64,000 nucleotides of DNA from Pseudoramibacter fermentans (GCA_009493725.1 VOGB01000005.1:62001-126000); one strand, 5' to 3'; numbered from the stretch's first letter, positions 16,785 through 24,722 are shown. Notes: generated from the sequence alone by a model not told the origin. Made by a program: numbers and translations.

Positions 16785-16802
16785 AGATAAAGACAGTCGC
16801 GA

Positions 16803-17494
16803 CCACCCGTAAAACGGGTGGCTCGCTCTAAGGCTATAAGCCTTTAATACCAGCCGGCGTCTCAAGGCGCTGGCTGGCTTTCTCTTCGTTCAAGCCACTA
16901 TTGCTTTTGTTACTTTGACATTAACCCCATTCTGGGGTTCTCCTATTTAAACGGGTCTTCATACTCTTTGACACTCAAACGATCTGCAGCAAGATCGGCT
17001 TTTTCTTGATCTCTGATATATTTCCGTATTGTTGATTCATTCAATCCCACTGTGCTGACATAATATCCTACTGACCAAAAATGTCGATTCCCAAATTTAT
17101 ACTTCATATTTGCATGTCGATCAAACATCATCAAGGCGCTTTTTCCCTTCAAATATCCCATAAACGATGACACACTCATCTTGGGCGGAATACTTACAAG
17201 AATATGTACATGATCAGGCATTAGATGGCCCTCAATAATCTCCACGCCTTTATATTTACACAATGTTTTTATTATTTCTTTTAAATCTTTTCGATATTAA
17301 TTGTAAATAGCTTTTCGTCTATACTTTGGGGTGAATACGATGTGATACTTACATAACCACTTCGTATGCGCTAGGCTATTATATCTATTAGCCATTTTAT
17401 TCATCTCCTTCGTTATTTTGTGACTTGAACAATCTCATTATACGAAGGAGATGATTTTTTGTATAACATTTTTTCTCCACCCGCATAGCGGGTG
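16803..17494 (-). mobile_element. IS200-like insertion sequence, decayed
   Basis: The element is bounded by palindromic hairpins CCACCCGT-AAA-ACGGGTGG (16803-16821) and CACCCGC-ATA-GCGGGTG (17478-17494), the subterminal hairpins expected of IS200/IS605 elements. It contains only a broken tnpA. It sits beyond the XRE gene, at the integrase end of the mobilizable element. There are no terminal inverted repeats or target duplications, as is normal for this family. Confidence 0.75.
16943..17395 (-). pseudogene. tnpA: IS200/IS605 family TnpA with premature stop
   Basis: Reading from the ATG at 17395, the frame gives 150 codons of a normal Y1 transposase. It has Ser-Leu-Ala-His-Thr-Lys-Trp at the start, the HUH motif His-Val-His in Asp-His-Val-His-Ile-Leu-Val, and the nucleophile tyrosine in Gly-Tyr-Tyr-Val-Ser-Thr-Val-Gly. 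Codon 33 is TAA (17297-17299), where relatives carry a sense codon. The stop separates the first 32 residues, so the transposase is almost certainly inactive unless the stop is read through. The related copy at 19943-20410 is intact. Confidence 0.85.
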
Positions 17495-17543
17495 ATTTAT
17501 TGTTAAGTATGCTTTTGCATACTTAACGAAGCTCATTACTCCA

Positions 17544-17720
17544 TAAAAAAATCCCTGTAAGCCTTGGCCATTTAAGACTTACAGGGATTTGTGTTTTGAT
17601 TCGAATTCGAAAATGAAATACTGATTTTCACCCGTTCGAATTAAACTCTATGATAGGATTTGATTCTGTTTGATTTCAGCTACCCTGTTTCTACAGGGTA
17701 TACGAACTGATGTTATCAAC
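17544..17720 (+). repeat. Boundary repeat copy 3
   Basis: The hairpin head AAATCCCTGTAAG.../CTTACAGGGATTT has a different inner loop from copies 1 and 2. The tail after it (GATTCGAATTCG) resembles their ATTCCAACTCG, and a later TGATGTTATCAA matches their TTATC segment. It is the most diverged of the three and has the same orientation. It separates the IS200 remnant from the XRE-AbrB operon. On the minus strand the hairpin can also terminate the ABC operon. Confidence 0.5.
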
Positions 17721-17778
17721 GCCACTGCTTCGTTATTTTACCAGCCGCTTATTCAAGACACATTTATACCGAATCTGT

Positions 17779-18213
17779 TCAAACAGGCTTCTTTGCTGAT
17801 TCCAAAAAATGTTTTATTCCTTCTTCAAAGGCTTCTGCCGGGATTAAAGCGATCCCGATCTCATCACTGACAATAATCAACCGCTGTCCTCCGGTCAAGC
17901 CAAATTTTTCTCTCGCCGCTTTTGGAATAACGATCTGTCCTCGATCAGAGATCGTAACAGAGCCCCAAATGTTTTTCCCTTTTGGCGCGGGAGGGATCGA
18001 TACACCCAGTCCCTCGGGTTCTTCGTTGCAAACCAGACTATCTATAGACACCCCATAAATGTCTGCCAGAAGCCTGCATTTCTCAATGTCCGGCATCGTG
18101 ATGCCACTTTCCCATTTGGCATAGGCCTGACGGGAAATTCCAATTTTCTCAGACAGTGCCTCCTGCGAATACCCATGCATTTTCCGAAGCAAAACAAGAT
18201 TATCTTTCAGCAT
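17779..18213 (-). CDS. XRE helix-turn-helix regulator with SpoVT/AbrB domain
   Basis: A 144-residue fusion. Residues 3-62 are a Cro/CI-type helix-turn-helix (Ser-Gln-Glu-Ala-Leu-Ser-Glu, then Tyr-Ala-Lys-Trp-Glu-Ser-Gly). About residues 82-128 are a swapped-hairpin AbrB domain (Arg-Gly-Gln-Ile-Val-Ile-Pro-Lys-Ala-Ala-Arg). Both halves bind DNA in their families. It is the last gene of an ABC transporter operon, twelve bases after the permease, and probably controls that operon. GAGGAG precedes the ATG. Confidence 0.85.
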   Translation of the reverse strand: MLKDNLVLLRKMHGYSQEALSEKIGISRQAYAKWESGITMPDIEKCRLLADIYGVSIDSLVCNEEPEGLGVSIPPAPKGKNIWGSVTISDRGQIVIPKAAREKFGLTGGQRLIIVSDEIGIALIPAEAFEEGIKHFLESAKKPV

Positions 18214-18224
18214 GACTTATCTCC

Positions 18225-18875
18225 TCACAGATCTATTTTTTCGAAACTACGGCAGGCATATCGATATGACACCATTGTAAATACTAGATAGCTCAAAGCG
18301 CCAATGATTAACAATCCGAGCTGAAGGCTGAGATGTGCGAAGCCAAATGCATTCACTGCGCCTAATCCCGGCACATAATGCACAGCTTCAAAAAAAATAA
18401 CCGCTGCGAAGGCCGCGACGATATATCTGATAAAAGAGACAAACTTATACGCTGTTCGGAAAAAGCCGCCCAAAAAAATCAGATTGAACAGCCCAAAGAG
18501 AAACAGCCCCGCCCCAAGTGCGAACAAATTCGCATTCATCAGGGCATTCTCTCGGTATACCGCAAGGTCCTTCAACACCGTCATTCTCAACAAAACTACA
18601 GCTGACATAACTGCAAAACTGACCAGTTCAATCATGCAGGTAAAAAGATACTTTCCCTTTACAACATCTTTTTTCGCAATGGGAAGCAGCGCAGAGAACA
18701 CTAAATCATTTGCCTCCCTCGCATTCTGAAAAGTCTTGAAGATGCCAAGCGTCACAAAAAATACGCTGCACAGTACAGGATAACCCGGAAGGAAAAACAT
18801 CAGTCCGAATACAATAAAGAAATACGTCACCGGTGATGCGCTGAGTGTCATCTCTTTTCTAAGAATATCACGCAT
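18225..18875 (-). CDS. ABC-2 type transporter permease
   Basis: A 216-residue membrane protein with six hydrophobic helices and a short basic N-terminus, resembling the ABC-2 permease family (PF13346 type). Its start overlaps the end of the ATPase gene by eight bases, so the two are translationally coupled. Small ATPase-permease pairs with an HTH gene in Bacillota often handle peptide antibiotics or envelope stress, but the substrate cannot be read from the sequence. Confidence 0.8.
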   Translation of the reverse strand: MRDILRKEMTLSASPVTYFFIVFGLMFFLPGYPVLCSVFFVTLGIFKTFQNAREANDLVFSALLPIAKKDVVKGKYLFTCMIELVSFAVMSAVVLLRMTVLKDLAVYRENALMNANLFALGAGLFLFGLFNLIFLGGFFRTAYKFVSFIRYIVAAFAAVIFFEAVHYVPGLGAVNAFGFAHLSLQLGLLIIGALSYLVFTMVSYRYACRSFEKIDL

Positions 18876-19590
18876 GAGCTGCCCCCTTTTCCATTCTCAA
18901 AATGGTGTCTTCCAATGTCTCACCTGCTTGGGAATATGCATCGCGGAAGGCCTGTTTTAGCTTTGCCGCTACAATGCTTCCATGGGAAATGTAAAGGATG
19001 TCATCTGCACATTTTTCAAGGTCCGACACAATATGTGTGGAAAAGAAAACAGCTGTACCACTGTCCCGAAGCATGGTAAATATTTCAAGAAGTTCTTCCC
19101 TTGAGAACGGATCGAGTCCACTCGTCGGCTCATCAAGGATCAGGATTTCTGCTTTATGAGACAACGCCAGAACCAGAGTGAATTTAACTTTCATTCCTTC
19201 GGAAAGCTCCAGCGGTGTCTTCCGCTCATCCAAGCCAAACTGCTTCATATAATGCTGATAAACATCGTCATCCCAATTCAGGTAGAAGCGTTTGGAAACT
19301 GCTGCTATGGTGCTGAGCTTTTTACGGGGATACCAGCTGACACTTCCAGTGGAATAACCGATGCGCTGCTTGATCTCTGCTTCATGCCCGGCAAGCGGCA
19401 TGCCAAAGTAACGAATTTCTCCTGTATCCGGATGAACCAGATTCAGCATCGATTTAATAGTGGTCGTTTTCCCTGCGCCATTACGGCCGATAAATCCTGT
19501 AATTCTGCCTTTTTTCAGCGCAAATGACACGTCGCTTAAACGAAATGTCGGGTATTCCTTCGTGAGGTTTTTAATTTCTGCGATATCCAT
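18868..19590 (-). CDS. ABC transporter ATP-binding protein
   Basis: A 240-residue ATPase. Walker A is Gly-Arg-Asn-Gly-Ala-Gly-Lys-Thr at 35-42, the signature is Leu-Ser-Glu-Gly-Met-Lys near 134, and Walker B is Leu-Ile-Leu-Asp-Glu-Pro-Thr-Ser-Gly-Leu-Asp near 155. The switch histidine (Ser-Thr-His-Ile) is present. It powers the permease encoded next to it. GGAGG lies six bases before the ATG. It is the first gene of the three-gene operon and closest to the BcrA/YtrB-like exporters. Confidence 0.9.
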   Translation of the reverse strand: MDIAEIKNLTKEYPTFRLSDVSFALKKGRITGFIGRNGAGKTTTIKSMLNLVHPDTGEIRYFGMPLAGHEAEIKQRIGYSTGSVSWYPRKKLSTIAAVSKRFYLNWDDDVYQHYMKQFGLDERKTPLELSEGMKVKFTLVLALSHKAEILILDEPTSGLDPFSREELLEIFTMLRDSGTAVFFSTHIVSDLEKCADDILYISHGSIVAAKLKQAFRDAYSQAGETLEDTILRMEKGAAHA

Positions 19591-19629
19591 AGATACCTCC
19601 GGTTATTTCGTTCACAATTTCTTATTTAT

Positions 19630-19649
19630 CTGTATATTGTAATGTACAG
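19630..19649. promoter_or_regulatory. Candidate operator palindrome upstream of the ABC operon
   Basis: A 20-base imperfect palindrome (CTGTATATTG/TAATGTACAG, 8 of 10 positions symmetric) lies about 40 bases upstream of the ATPase start and covers TACAAT, a possible -10 box. It is a plausible site for the XRE-AbrB protein of the same operon. The rest of the 19591-19812 gap shows nothing else I can support. Confidence 0.4.
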
Positions 19650-19812
19650 TTGCCCTAGCGTCTACCAACTTTAAATAACATACTTCTGTGTTTTATGTAT
19701 TCTTTGATTGCATTTCCCGCCGATTTCCTTTAGCATCCACATTTTCTGATTGAATGAACGAAAAAGGATCTGACACAATCGCATCAACTCTCTTTCTCAC
19801 TAAAAATCATAA

Positions 19813-20522
19813 CCACCGGCTCAGCCGGTGGTTTGTGTTAGCCCTATAAGGGCCTGTTACCGACCAACATCTTAAGATGTTCGAAATAGTTCTCCGCTCC
19901 ACTTCTTTCTTCTGTAACTCTTTTCCGACTAACCCTAAAGGGTTACTTTATTTTCTTCCCACTAAATGGATCTATATATTCTTTTATATTTATTTGATCC
20001 TCTGCTATATCCTCTTCCAATTGTGTCCGTATATACTCTGCTATTTTCTTTGTATTCTTTCCAACTGTATCCACATAGTATCCGCGACACCAGAAATGCC
20101 TATTTCCATATTTGTATTTCAGATTCGCATATTTATCAAAGATCATCAACGCACTTTTCCCTTTTAAATATCCGACTATCTGCGATACTGAATATTTTGG
20201 TGGTATGTGAACTAACATATGGATGTGATCTGGACAACATTCTGCTTCTATTATTTCTATTCCTTTCCTTTGGCATAACAGCCTGAGAATCTTTCCTATA
20301 TCTCTTTTTATTTTTCCGTAGATTACTCTTCGTCTATATTTCGGTGCAAACACTATATGATACTTACAATTCCATTTTGTATGTGCTAAACTATCTTTAT
20401 CATTTTTCATAATGATTTAACCTCCTTTATGAAATGTTGCGGTTGGCGAACCGGCATCATTTTAGCATAGGAGGTTTTTGCTTGAAGCTGAAGCTTTAGT
20501 AAACTCACCGGCCTAGCCGGTG
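19813..20522 (-). mobile_element. IS200-like insertion sequence, intact
   Basis: Hairpins CCACCGGC-TCA-GCCGGTGG (19813-19831) and CACCGGC-CTA-GCCGGTG (20506-20522) bracket a complete tnpA, with no second gene. This is the plan of a single-gene IS200-type element. It lies between the ABC operon promoter and the terminator of the L,D-transpeptidase gene, so it interrupts no recognisable gene. Confidence 0.8.
19943..20410 (-). CDS. tnpA: IS200/IS605 family transposase (Y1 HUH type)
   Basis: A 155-residue Y1 transposase of full length. The HUH motif His-Ile-His occurs in Asp-His-Ile-His-Met-Leu-Val-His-Ile-Pro. The catalytic tyrosine lies in Arg-Gly-Tyr-Tyr-Val-Asp-Thr-Val-Gly, and the C-terminal helix is complete. 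It cuts single-stranded DNA at hairpin-marked ends in a peel-and-paste reaction. All key residues are present, so it may be active. It clearly differs from the broken tnpA at 16943-17395, so the two came from separate insertions. Confidence 0.92.
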   Translation of the reverse strand: MKNDKDSLAHTKWNCKYHIVFAPKYRRRVIYGKIKRDIGKILRLLCQRKGIEIIEAECCPDHIHMLVHIPPKYSVSQIVGYLKGKSALMIFDKYANLKYKYGNRHFWCRGYYVDTVGKNTKKIAEYIRTQLEEDIAEDQINIKEYIDPFSGKKIK

Positions 20523-20575
20523 GTTCTTCGATTCTCCTCGTTTCTCTCGTCGAATCCTTCGCTAAAGCTAAACAA

Positions 20576-20623
20576 TAAAAAATCTTCCCTGAAATGATCG
20601 GTGTGATGCATTTCAGAGAAGAT
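20576..20623 (-). terminator. Terminator after the L,D-transpeptidase gene
   Basis: A 15-base stem with one mismatch (ATCTTCTCTGAAATG paired with CATTTCAGGGAAGAT on the minus strand) is followed by TTTTTTATT, eight bases after the stop codon. Confidence 0.85.
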
Positions 20624-20630
20624 GAAATCC

Positions 20631-22907
20631 TTAATAAACGATGACCGGCGTCCCCTGAGAGACGTTGTCCCAGACGAGGGCGACTTGAGCCGGCGGGGTG
20701 TTGACACAGCCGTGGGAGCCGTTGCCGCGGTAAATCGTACCGCCGTAGGCACCGCGCCAATAGGAATCGTGAATCCCCTGACCGCCGTTAAAGGGCATCC
20801 AGTAAGAAACCGGTGTCGAGTAGCCTTCGCCCTTCAGCGTCGCGTGGCGTTCCTTGTAGGCGATGTAATAGGCACCCGGCGTCGTGCCGTTGCCCTTGGT
20901 GACGTCGCCGGTGACGACCGCCGTGTCGACAACCTTCTTGCCGTCCTTGTACACCCACATGTGCTGATCGCTGATGGAGACTTCGACGTAGGAATCGCCG
21001 ATGTCGTCGTAGGTGCTGTTGCGGACCTTCCCCTTCTTGGAATATTCCGGATCGCGGGTGATGACCTTGCCCGCTTCGATTTCCTGGGTTAGATTCTTGG
21101 CTTCGGCATCGCGGTCGATGCGCCAGCCGTAGTTGCCGCCGTTCACGGTAATGGTGCTGCCGCCGGTGGTCTTGAAGGTGTGCTTGCCGTAATAGGTGTT
21201 GGTTTTGTAGGCCAAATCGTAGAGATACTGCTTGAGCTGGGTCTGATCGACTGTGACGTTCATGTTGTCGTCCACGGTCAGCCACGGCCCGAACACGCTC
21301 TTGTCGATGACGACTTTGTCGCTGCCGAAGGTGTAGGTGATTTCGGCCTTGATCATTTTGCGCATCTTGGCCGCTGCCTGCTTGACCTTTTTGGAGCTCG
21401 ACGTGTATTTCGGCTGGACGTAGCAGTCTTCTTTTTTCAAGTTGATGGTGCTGTCGCCGGCGGCGATCGCGTTGATCAGCAGCTTCTTGAGCTTGGTCTG
21501 ATCGACGGTGCTGCCGGAAATCTGATCTTCGATCACGATTTTGCCGTCTTTGTAAACGGGCTGGGCGTTGCGCGCCGCTTCAACCTGGCTGCCAGACACC
21601 TGGAACAAATTGCGGACCAGGTAATCGATCTTGTCCTTGTCGTAGGAAATCGCGGAGTAGCTCTTCGTTCCCGAGAACAAGTGCGCTGGCCAGGCAAAGC
21701 CGTTTTGATTCGACAGGATCTGCTGGACGCGCTTCTTACCCTGATATTTGAGGCCCAGCGCGGTCGCCGTGATCTTTTCGGTTTCTCCTTTGCGCCCCTT
21801 AAGCTCGACGCTGTAGGTGTCGGCGCGGTTTTCAACGGAGCTGCTGATGGCTGAGACGGTTTTACCGGAGGCGGCGAGGCCGTTAATGGCCGTATTCGGG
21901 AAGAAATGATAATTGAAATAAACCGCAAAGGCTGCGTAGATAATGGCAATGGCTGCGATGGCGATCCCGACGATTTTGACTTTCGGCGCGGCTTTCCGCT
22001 GACGTGACTTCGGCTGCTGCTTTGATTTTTTGGCTTTGGGTTCAGCCTTTTCTTCGGCGTCAGCCGCAGATTCAGCGGCTTCTGCGGCTGCGGCTTCAAC
22101 AGTTTCGGCTTGTGGTGCCGCTGCGTCTGCTTCTTCTGTTTTGTCAGACGACGCTTCATCTGCTTTGTCAGCTTCAGCTTCCGGCGCTTCAGTCGTTTCA
22201 TCAGCTGGTTTGACATCGGCTTCGACCGGTTCTGATTCAGACGCTTCGGCCGTTTCATCAGCCTGTTCTTCGTCCGATTCGACTTCGGCTTCAGGCGTTT
22301 CGGTCGTTTCGTCAGCCGATGCTTCAGCTGCTTCAGTGTCTTCAGCTTCGGACTTAGCCGCAAAGACTTCGTCGATTTCAGCTGCGAGCTTGGATTCAGC
22401 CGACCCGTCCGCTTTTTTCCCTTCGTCGGTTTCCGCTTCTTCCGGTTCAGCGGCCTCGGTTTCGGCCGCGTCAGCCGCGTCTTCAGATGTTTCTTTTGAT
22501 GCTTCTTCGGATGCTGCTTCAGGTTCGGAGGCGGCGTCCGCCGCTTTTTCTGAGGCCTCTACTTCAGCGGCCATCGCGTCGATGGCGTCCGCCGCGGTTT
22601 CGACCGTCTTTTTCGGCGCTGCTTCCGGCGTTTCATCCGCCTTAGACGCTGCGTCCGCTTCGTCGTCTTCACTTTCGGCGATTTCAAAACTGCGTTCCCG
22701 CAGCCGTTCGTTGACGACTTCTGTCGGGTCCTTTGCTTCACCCGCATCTTCTGTGGCTGCTTCAGCCGGCGCTTTAGAAGTGACGCCATCGTCTGTTGTC
22801 ACATCGTCCTGCCGGACGTCTTCGTCGAAAGCCGGCTTGACTTTCGGCGAGTCCTCACGGTCTGTCCTTTCGAACAGACCTCCTTTTTTTTCATTTTCTT
22901 GAGACAT
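20631..22907 (-). CDS. L,D-transpeptidase with long acidic N-terminus
   Basis: A 758-residue protein in four parts. Residues 1-290 are extremely rich in Glu, Ala, Asp, Ser and Thr, without predicted structure and presumably cytoplasmic. A basic patch and one membrane helix follow at about 307-330. An extracellular peptidoglycan-binding region (PG_binding_4-like, roughly 350-600) comes next. The C-terminal YkuD domain has the catalytic Ser-His-Gly-Cys-Val-Asn motif at 731-736 (His732, Cys734). The enzyme makes 3-3 cross-links between diaminopimelate residues of the wall or anchors proteins there. It lies 26 bases after the ACT gene in the diaminopimelate cluster, linking precursor supply to its use. 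The long acidic tail is unusual. Confidence 0.88.
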   Translation of the reverse strand: MSQENEKKGGLFERTDREDSPKVKPAFDEDVRQDDVTTDDGVTSKAPAEAATEDAGEAKDPTEVVNERLRERSFEIAESEDDEADAASKADETPEAAPKKTVETAADAIDAMAAEVEASEKAADAASEPEAASEEASKETSEDAADAAETEAAEPEEAETDEGKKADGSAESKLAAEIDEVFAAKSEAEDTEAAEASADETTETPEAEVESDEEQADETAEASESEPVEADVKPADETTEAPEAEADKADEASSDKTEEADAAAPQAETVEAAAAEAAESAADAEEKAEPKAKKSKQQPKSRQRKAAPKVKIVGIAIAAIAIIYAAFAVYFNYHFFPNTAINGLAASGKTVSAISSSVENRADTYSVELKGRKGETEKITATALGLKYQGKKRVQQILSNQNGFAWPAHLFSGTKSYSAISYDKDKIDYLVRNLFQVSGSQVEAARNAQPVYKDGKIVIEDQISGSTVDQTKLKKLLINAIAAGDSTINLKKEDCYVQPKYTSSSKKVKQAAAKMRKMIKAEITYTFGSDKVVIDKSVFGPWLTVDDNMNVTVDQTQLKQYLYDLAYKTNTYYGKHTFKTTGGSTITVNGGNYGWRIDRDAEAKNLTQEIEAGKVITRDPEYSKKGKVRNSTYDDIGDSYVEVSISDQHMWVYKDGKKVVDTAVVTGDVTKGNGTTPGAYYIAYKERHATLKGEGYSTPVSYWMPFNGGQGIHDSYWRGAYGGTIYRGNGSHGCVNTPPAQVALVWDNVSQGTPVIVY

Positions 22908-22933
22908 AGTTTTCCTTATTTCTTATTGATTTT

Positions 22934-23416
22934 TTAGTTCAGATCAAATGCCGCCTGAATCGCCGTCACTGCGCGCTTGACGTCGTCATTTTTGACGACG
23001 CAGGACATCGCAATTTCCGACGTGGTGATCATCAGAATCTGAATGTCATTTTCCGCGAAGACCCGCAGGTATTTGGCCGCGACCCCGGACTGGGTGCGCA
23101 TGCCGATGCCGTGGAGATTCAGCCGCGTAATGTTTTTGTTTACGGTGATGCCCACTTCCGGGAAATCGTCGCCCAGGTTGTTGGCGATGTCCCGAACCTT
23201 GGCCAGATCCCGTTCCGGCACGATGAGGGATACGTCGTAGGTCTCGCCCACCGGCGCCGTTCTCGAGATGACGCTGACGTTGACCGACGCCGCGGCCAAA
23301 TCGTCGAGGAGACGGGTCATCACGTATTCGCCGAAGGGCACGTTATGCATCGTGATCATTAAGCTTTCGCAGTCGATGGACAGCGAATCTACTGGATGTT
23401 CTTCAATATTAATCAT
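22934..23416 (-). CDS. Stand-alone tandem ACT-domain protein, aspartokinase regulatory-domain paralogue
   Basis: A 160-residue protein made of two ACT domains with no catalytic region. It aligns along its length with the C-terminal 140 residues of the adjacent aspartokinase. Shared patterns are Gly-Met-(Lys/Arg)-X-X-Ser-Gly-Val-Ala, Ile-Leu-Met-(Val/Ile)-Thr-Thr-Ser and a closing Phe-(Glu/Asp)-Leu. It starts twelve bases after the lysC stop. It could pair with LysC as a separate regulatory subunit that binds lysine, threonine or another effector. In some bacteria the aspartokinase beta subunit comes from an internal start; here it is a distinct, diverged gene. The role is inference. Confidence 0.8.
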   Translation of the reverse strand: MINIEEHPVDSLSIDCESLMITMHNVPFGEYVMTRLLDDLAAASVNVSVISRTAPVGETYDVSLIVPERDLAKVRDIANNLGDDFPEVGITVNKNITRLNLHGIGMRTQSGVAAKYLRVFAENDIQILMITTSEIAMSCVVKNDDVKRAVTAIQAAFDLN

Positions 23417-23427
23417 TTCGCACCTCT

Positions 23428-24630
23428 TTACAATTCAAAGCCATCGGCTACCGCCATGACCACCCGTTCCTTCGCTTCCTTCGGGATCATGCAGGAGATC
23501 CGGATGTCGGAGGTCGTCACCATCAAAATCGGGAACTGCTGTTCGCAGAGCAGCGCGAAGAATCGGCTCGCGACGCCGCTGTGAAGCTTCATGCCGCTGC
23601 CGACGACCGACAGCTTGACGGTATCGTCCCGAATGGTCACTTCCGTGCCTTCGTATTTCGCCTGGAATTCCGGCAGGACGCGGTCGAGCAAATCCCGGTC
23701 TTCCTTCGAGAGCGAGAACGAGATGTGCATCTTGTCGTTGACTGGCTTCGTCTGGCTGATCATATCGACGTTGATGCCCGCTTCGGCTAAATCGGCAAAA
23801 AGCTGTGCCGCGACATCGGAGCGGTAGGGCACGTCCTTGATCGACACCATCATTTCGTCGTCGTAGACCGCGAGACCGGTGATGTCCTTGACCTGCTGAT
23901 CGATATTGGACGTGATTAACGTCCCCGGCACCTTGTTGATGCTGGAGGCGACGAGGATATCTGCGTTGTACTTGCGGCCCAGTTCGATGGCTCTCGGGTT
24001 CATGACGCCGGCGCCAAGGCTGGCCATTTCGAGCATTTCGTCGTAGCTGACCACGTCGAGCTTCTTTGCTGGCGGGTACAGCCGCGGGTCGACGCCGTAA
24101 ATCCCGTCGACGTCGGTGTAAATTTCACAGGGGCAGCCGAGCACGACGGACAGCGCGACCGCCGAGGTATCGGAGCCGCCGCGGCCTAGAGTCGTGATGT
24201 CGTCGTTTTCGTTGACGCCCTGGAAGCCGGCGACGATGACAATTTTGTCCTCATCCAGCGCTTCGACGATTTTCGTCTTGTCCACGTCCATGATTCTGGC
24301 GCGGCCGTGGAGCCCTTCGGTTTTAATGCCGACCTGCGGGCCGGTAAAGGAGATGGCCTTGTAGCCCATTTCGTCGAGGGCCATCGAGAGCATCGAAATG
24401 GAAACCTGTTCCCCTGTGGCTAACAGCATGTCCATTTCCCGCTTTGGCGGCTTGTCGTTGACCGCGTAGGCCATTTCGACAAGGTGGTCGGTGCTCTTCC
24501 CCATCGCAGAAACGACGACGACCATCCGATTGCCCTGTTCCTTTTTCGCGATAATCCGTTTCGCGACATTCTGGATCCGGGCAATCGTCCCCATCGACGT
24601 TCCGCCGTATTTTTGAACGATCGTATTCAT
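23428..24630 (-). CDS. lysC: Aspartate kinase
   Basis: A 400-residue enzyme of normal length. The kinase domain starts with Gln-Lys-Tyr-Gly-Gly-Thr-Ser at 5-11 and has Gly-Arg-Gly-Gly-Ser-Asp-Thr-Ser near 150. Two ACT domains (about 260-400) give feedback control. It phosphorylates aspartate, the first step to diaminopimelate, lysine, threonine and methionine. Unlike asd-dapA-dapB it has its own promoter (24675-24703) after a terminator, so it may be expressed apart from the riboswitch-controlled genes. The downstream ACT gene is a paralogue of its regulatory half. Confidence 0.95.
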   Translation of the reverse strand: MNTIVQKYGGTSMGTIARIQNVAKRIIAKKEQGNRMVVVVSAMGKSTDHLVEMAYAVNDKPPKREMDMLLATGEQVSISMLSMALDEMGYKAISFTGPQVGIKTEGLHGRARIMDVDKTKIVEALDEDKIVIVAGFQGVNENDDITTLGRGGSDTSAVALSVVLGCPCEIYTDVDGIYGVDPRLYPPAKKLDVVSYDEMLEMASLGAGVMNPRAIELGRKYNADILVASSINKVPGTLITSNIDQQVKDITGLAVYDDEMMVSIKDVPYRSDVAAQLFADLAEAGINVDMISQTKPVNDKMHISFSLSKEDRDLLDRVLPEFQAKYEGTEVTIRDDTVKLSVVGSGMKLHSGVASRFFALLCEQQFPILMVTTSDIRISCMIPKEAKERVVMAVADGFEL

Positions 24631-24674
24631 AGATGATTCCTTATTCCTTTTATAGATTTTCGATTGTTTTTTCT

Positions 24675-24703
24675 ATTTTATAGATAAAGAAGCGGACTGT
24701 CAA
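24675..24703 (-). promoter_or_regulatory. lysC promoter
   Basis: On the minus strand, TTGACA (24703-24698) and TAAAAT (24680-24675) are separated by 17 bases, 45 bases upstream of lysC. The -35 box lies in the loop and stem of the dapB terminator. Confidence 0.65.
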
Positions 24704-24722
24704 TTAAACAGTTCGCTTCTTT
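24686..24722 (-). terminator. Terminator after dapB, overlapping the lysC promoter
   Basis: A 15-base stem (AAAGAAGCGAACTGT with ACAGTCCGCTTCTTT on the minus strand) has a 7-base loop and one mismatch. The U-run after it is weak (the stem ends in TTT, then ATC), so some readthrough into lysC is likely. Confidence 0.6.

Larger units (their letters stand above)
9940..16800 (-). mobile_element. Integrative mobilizable element with MarR-MATE cargo
   Basis: A contiguous minus-strand block holds integrase, MobC-like protein, RepA-type ATPase, MobV relaxase, TnpV, MarR and MATE, with a divergent XRE regulator at the integrase end. No type IV secretion genes are present, so it would need a helper conjugative element. 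Boundary repeat copies 2 and 3 lie just outside both sides. The precise attachment sites could not be fixed, so the ends are approximate. Confidence 0.65.

Noticed and set aside
22030..22902. Long plus-strand Ser/Ala-rich ORF of 290 codons opposite the L,D-transpeptidase gene
   Set aside because: It is an artefact of the Glu/Ala/Ser-rich repeats on the other strand (GAA and GCT codons read backwards as Ser and Ala). It has no ribosome-binding site and no domain.
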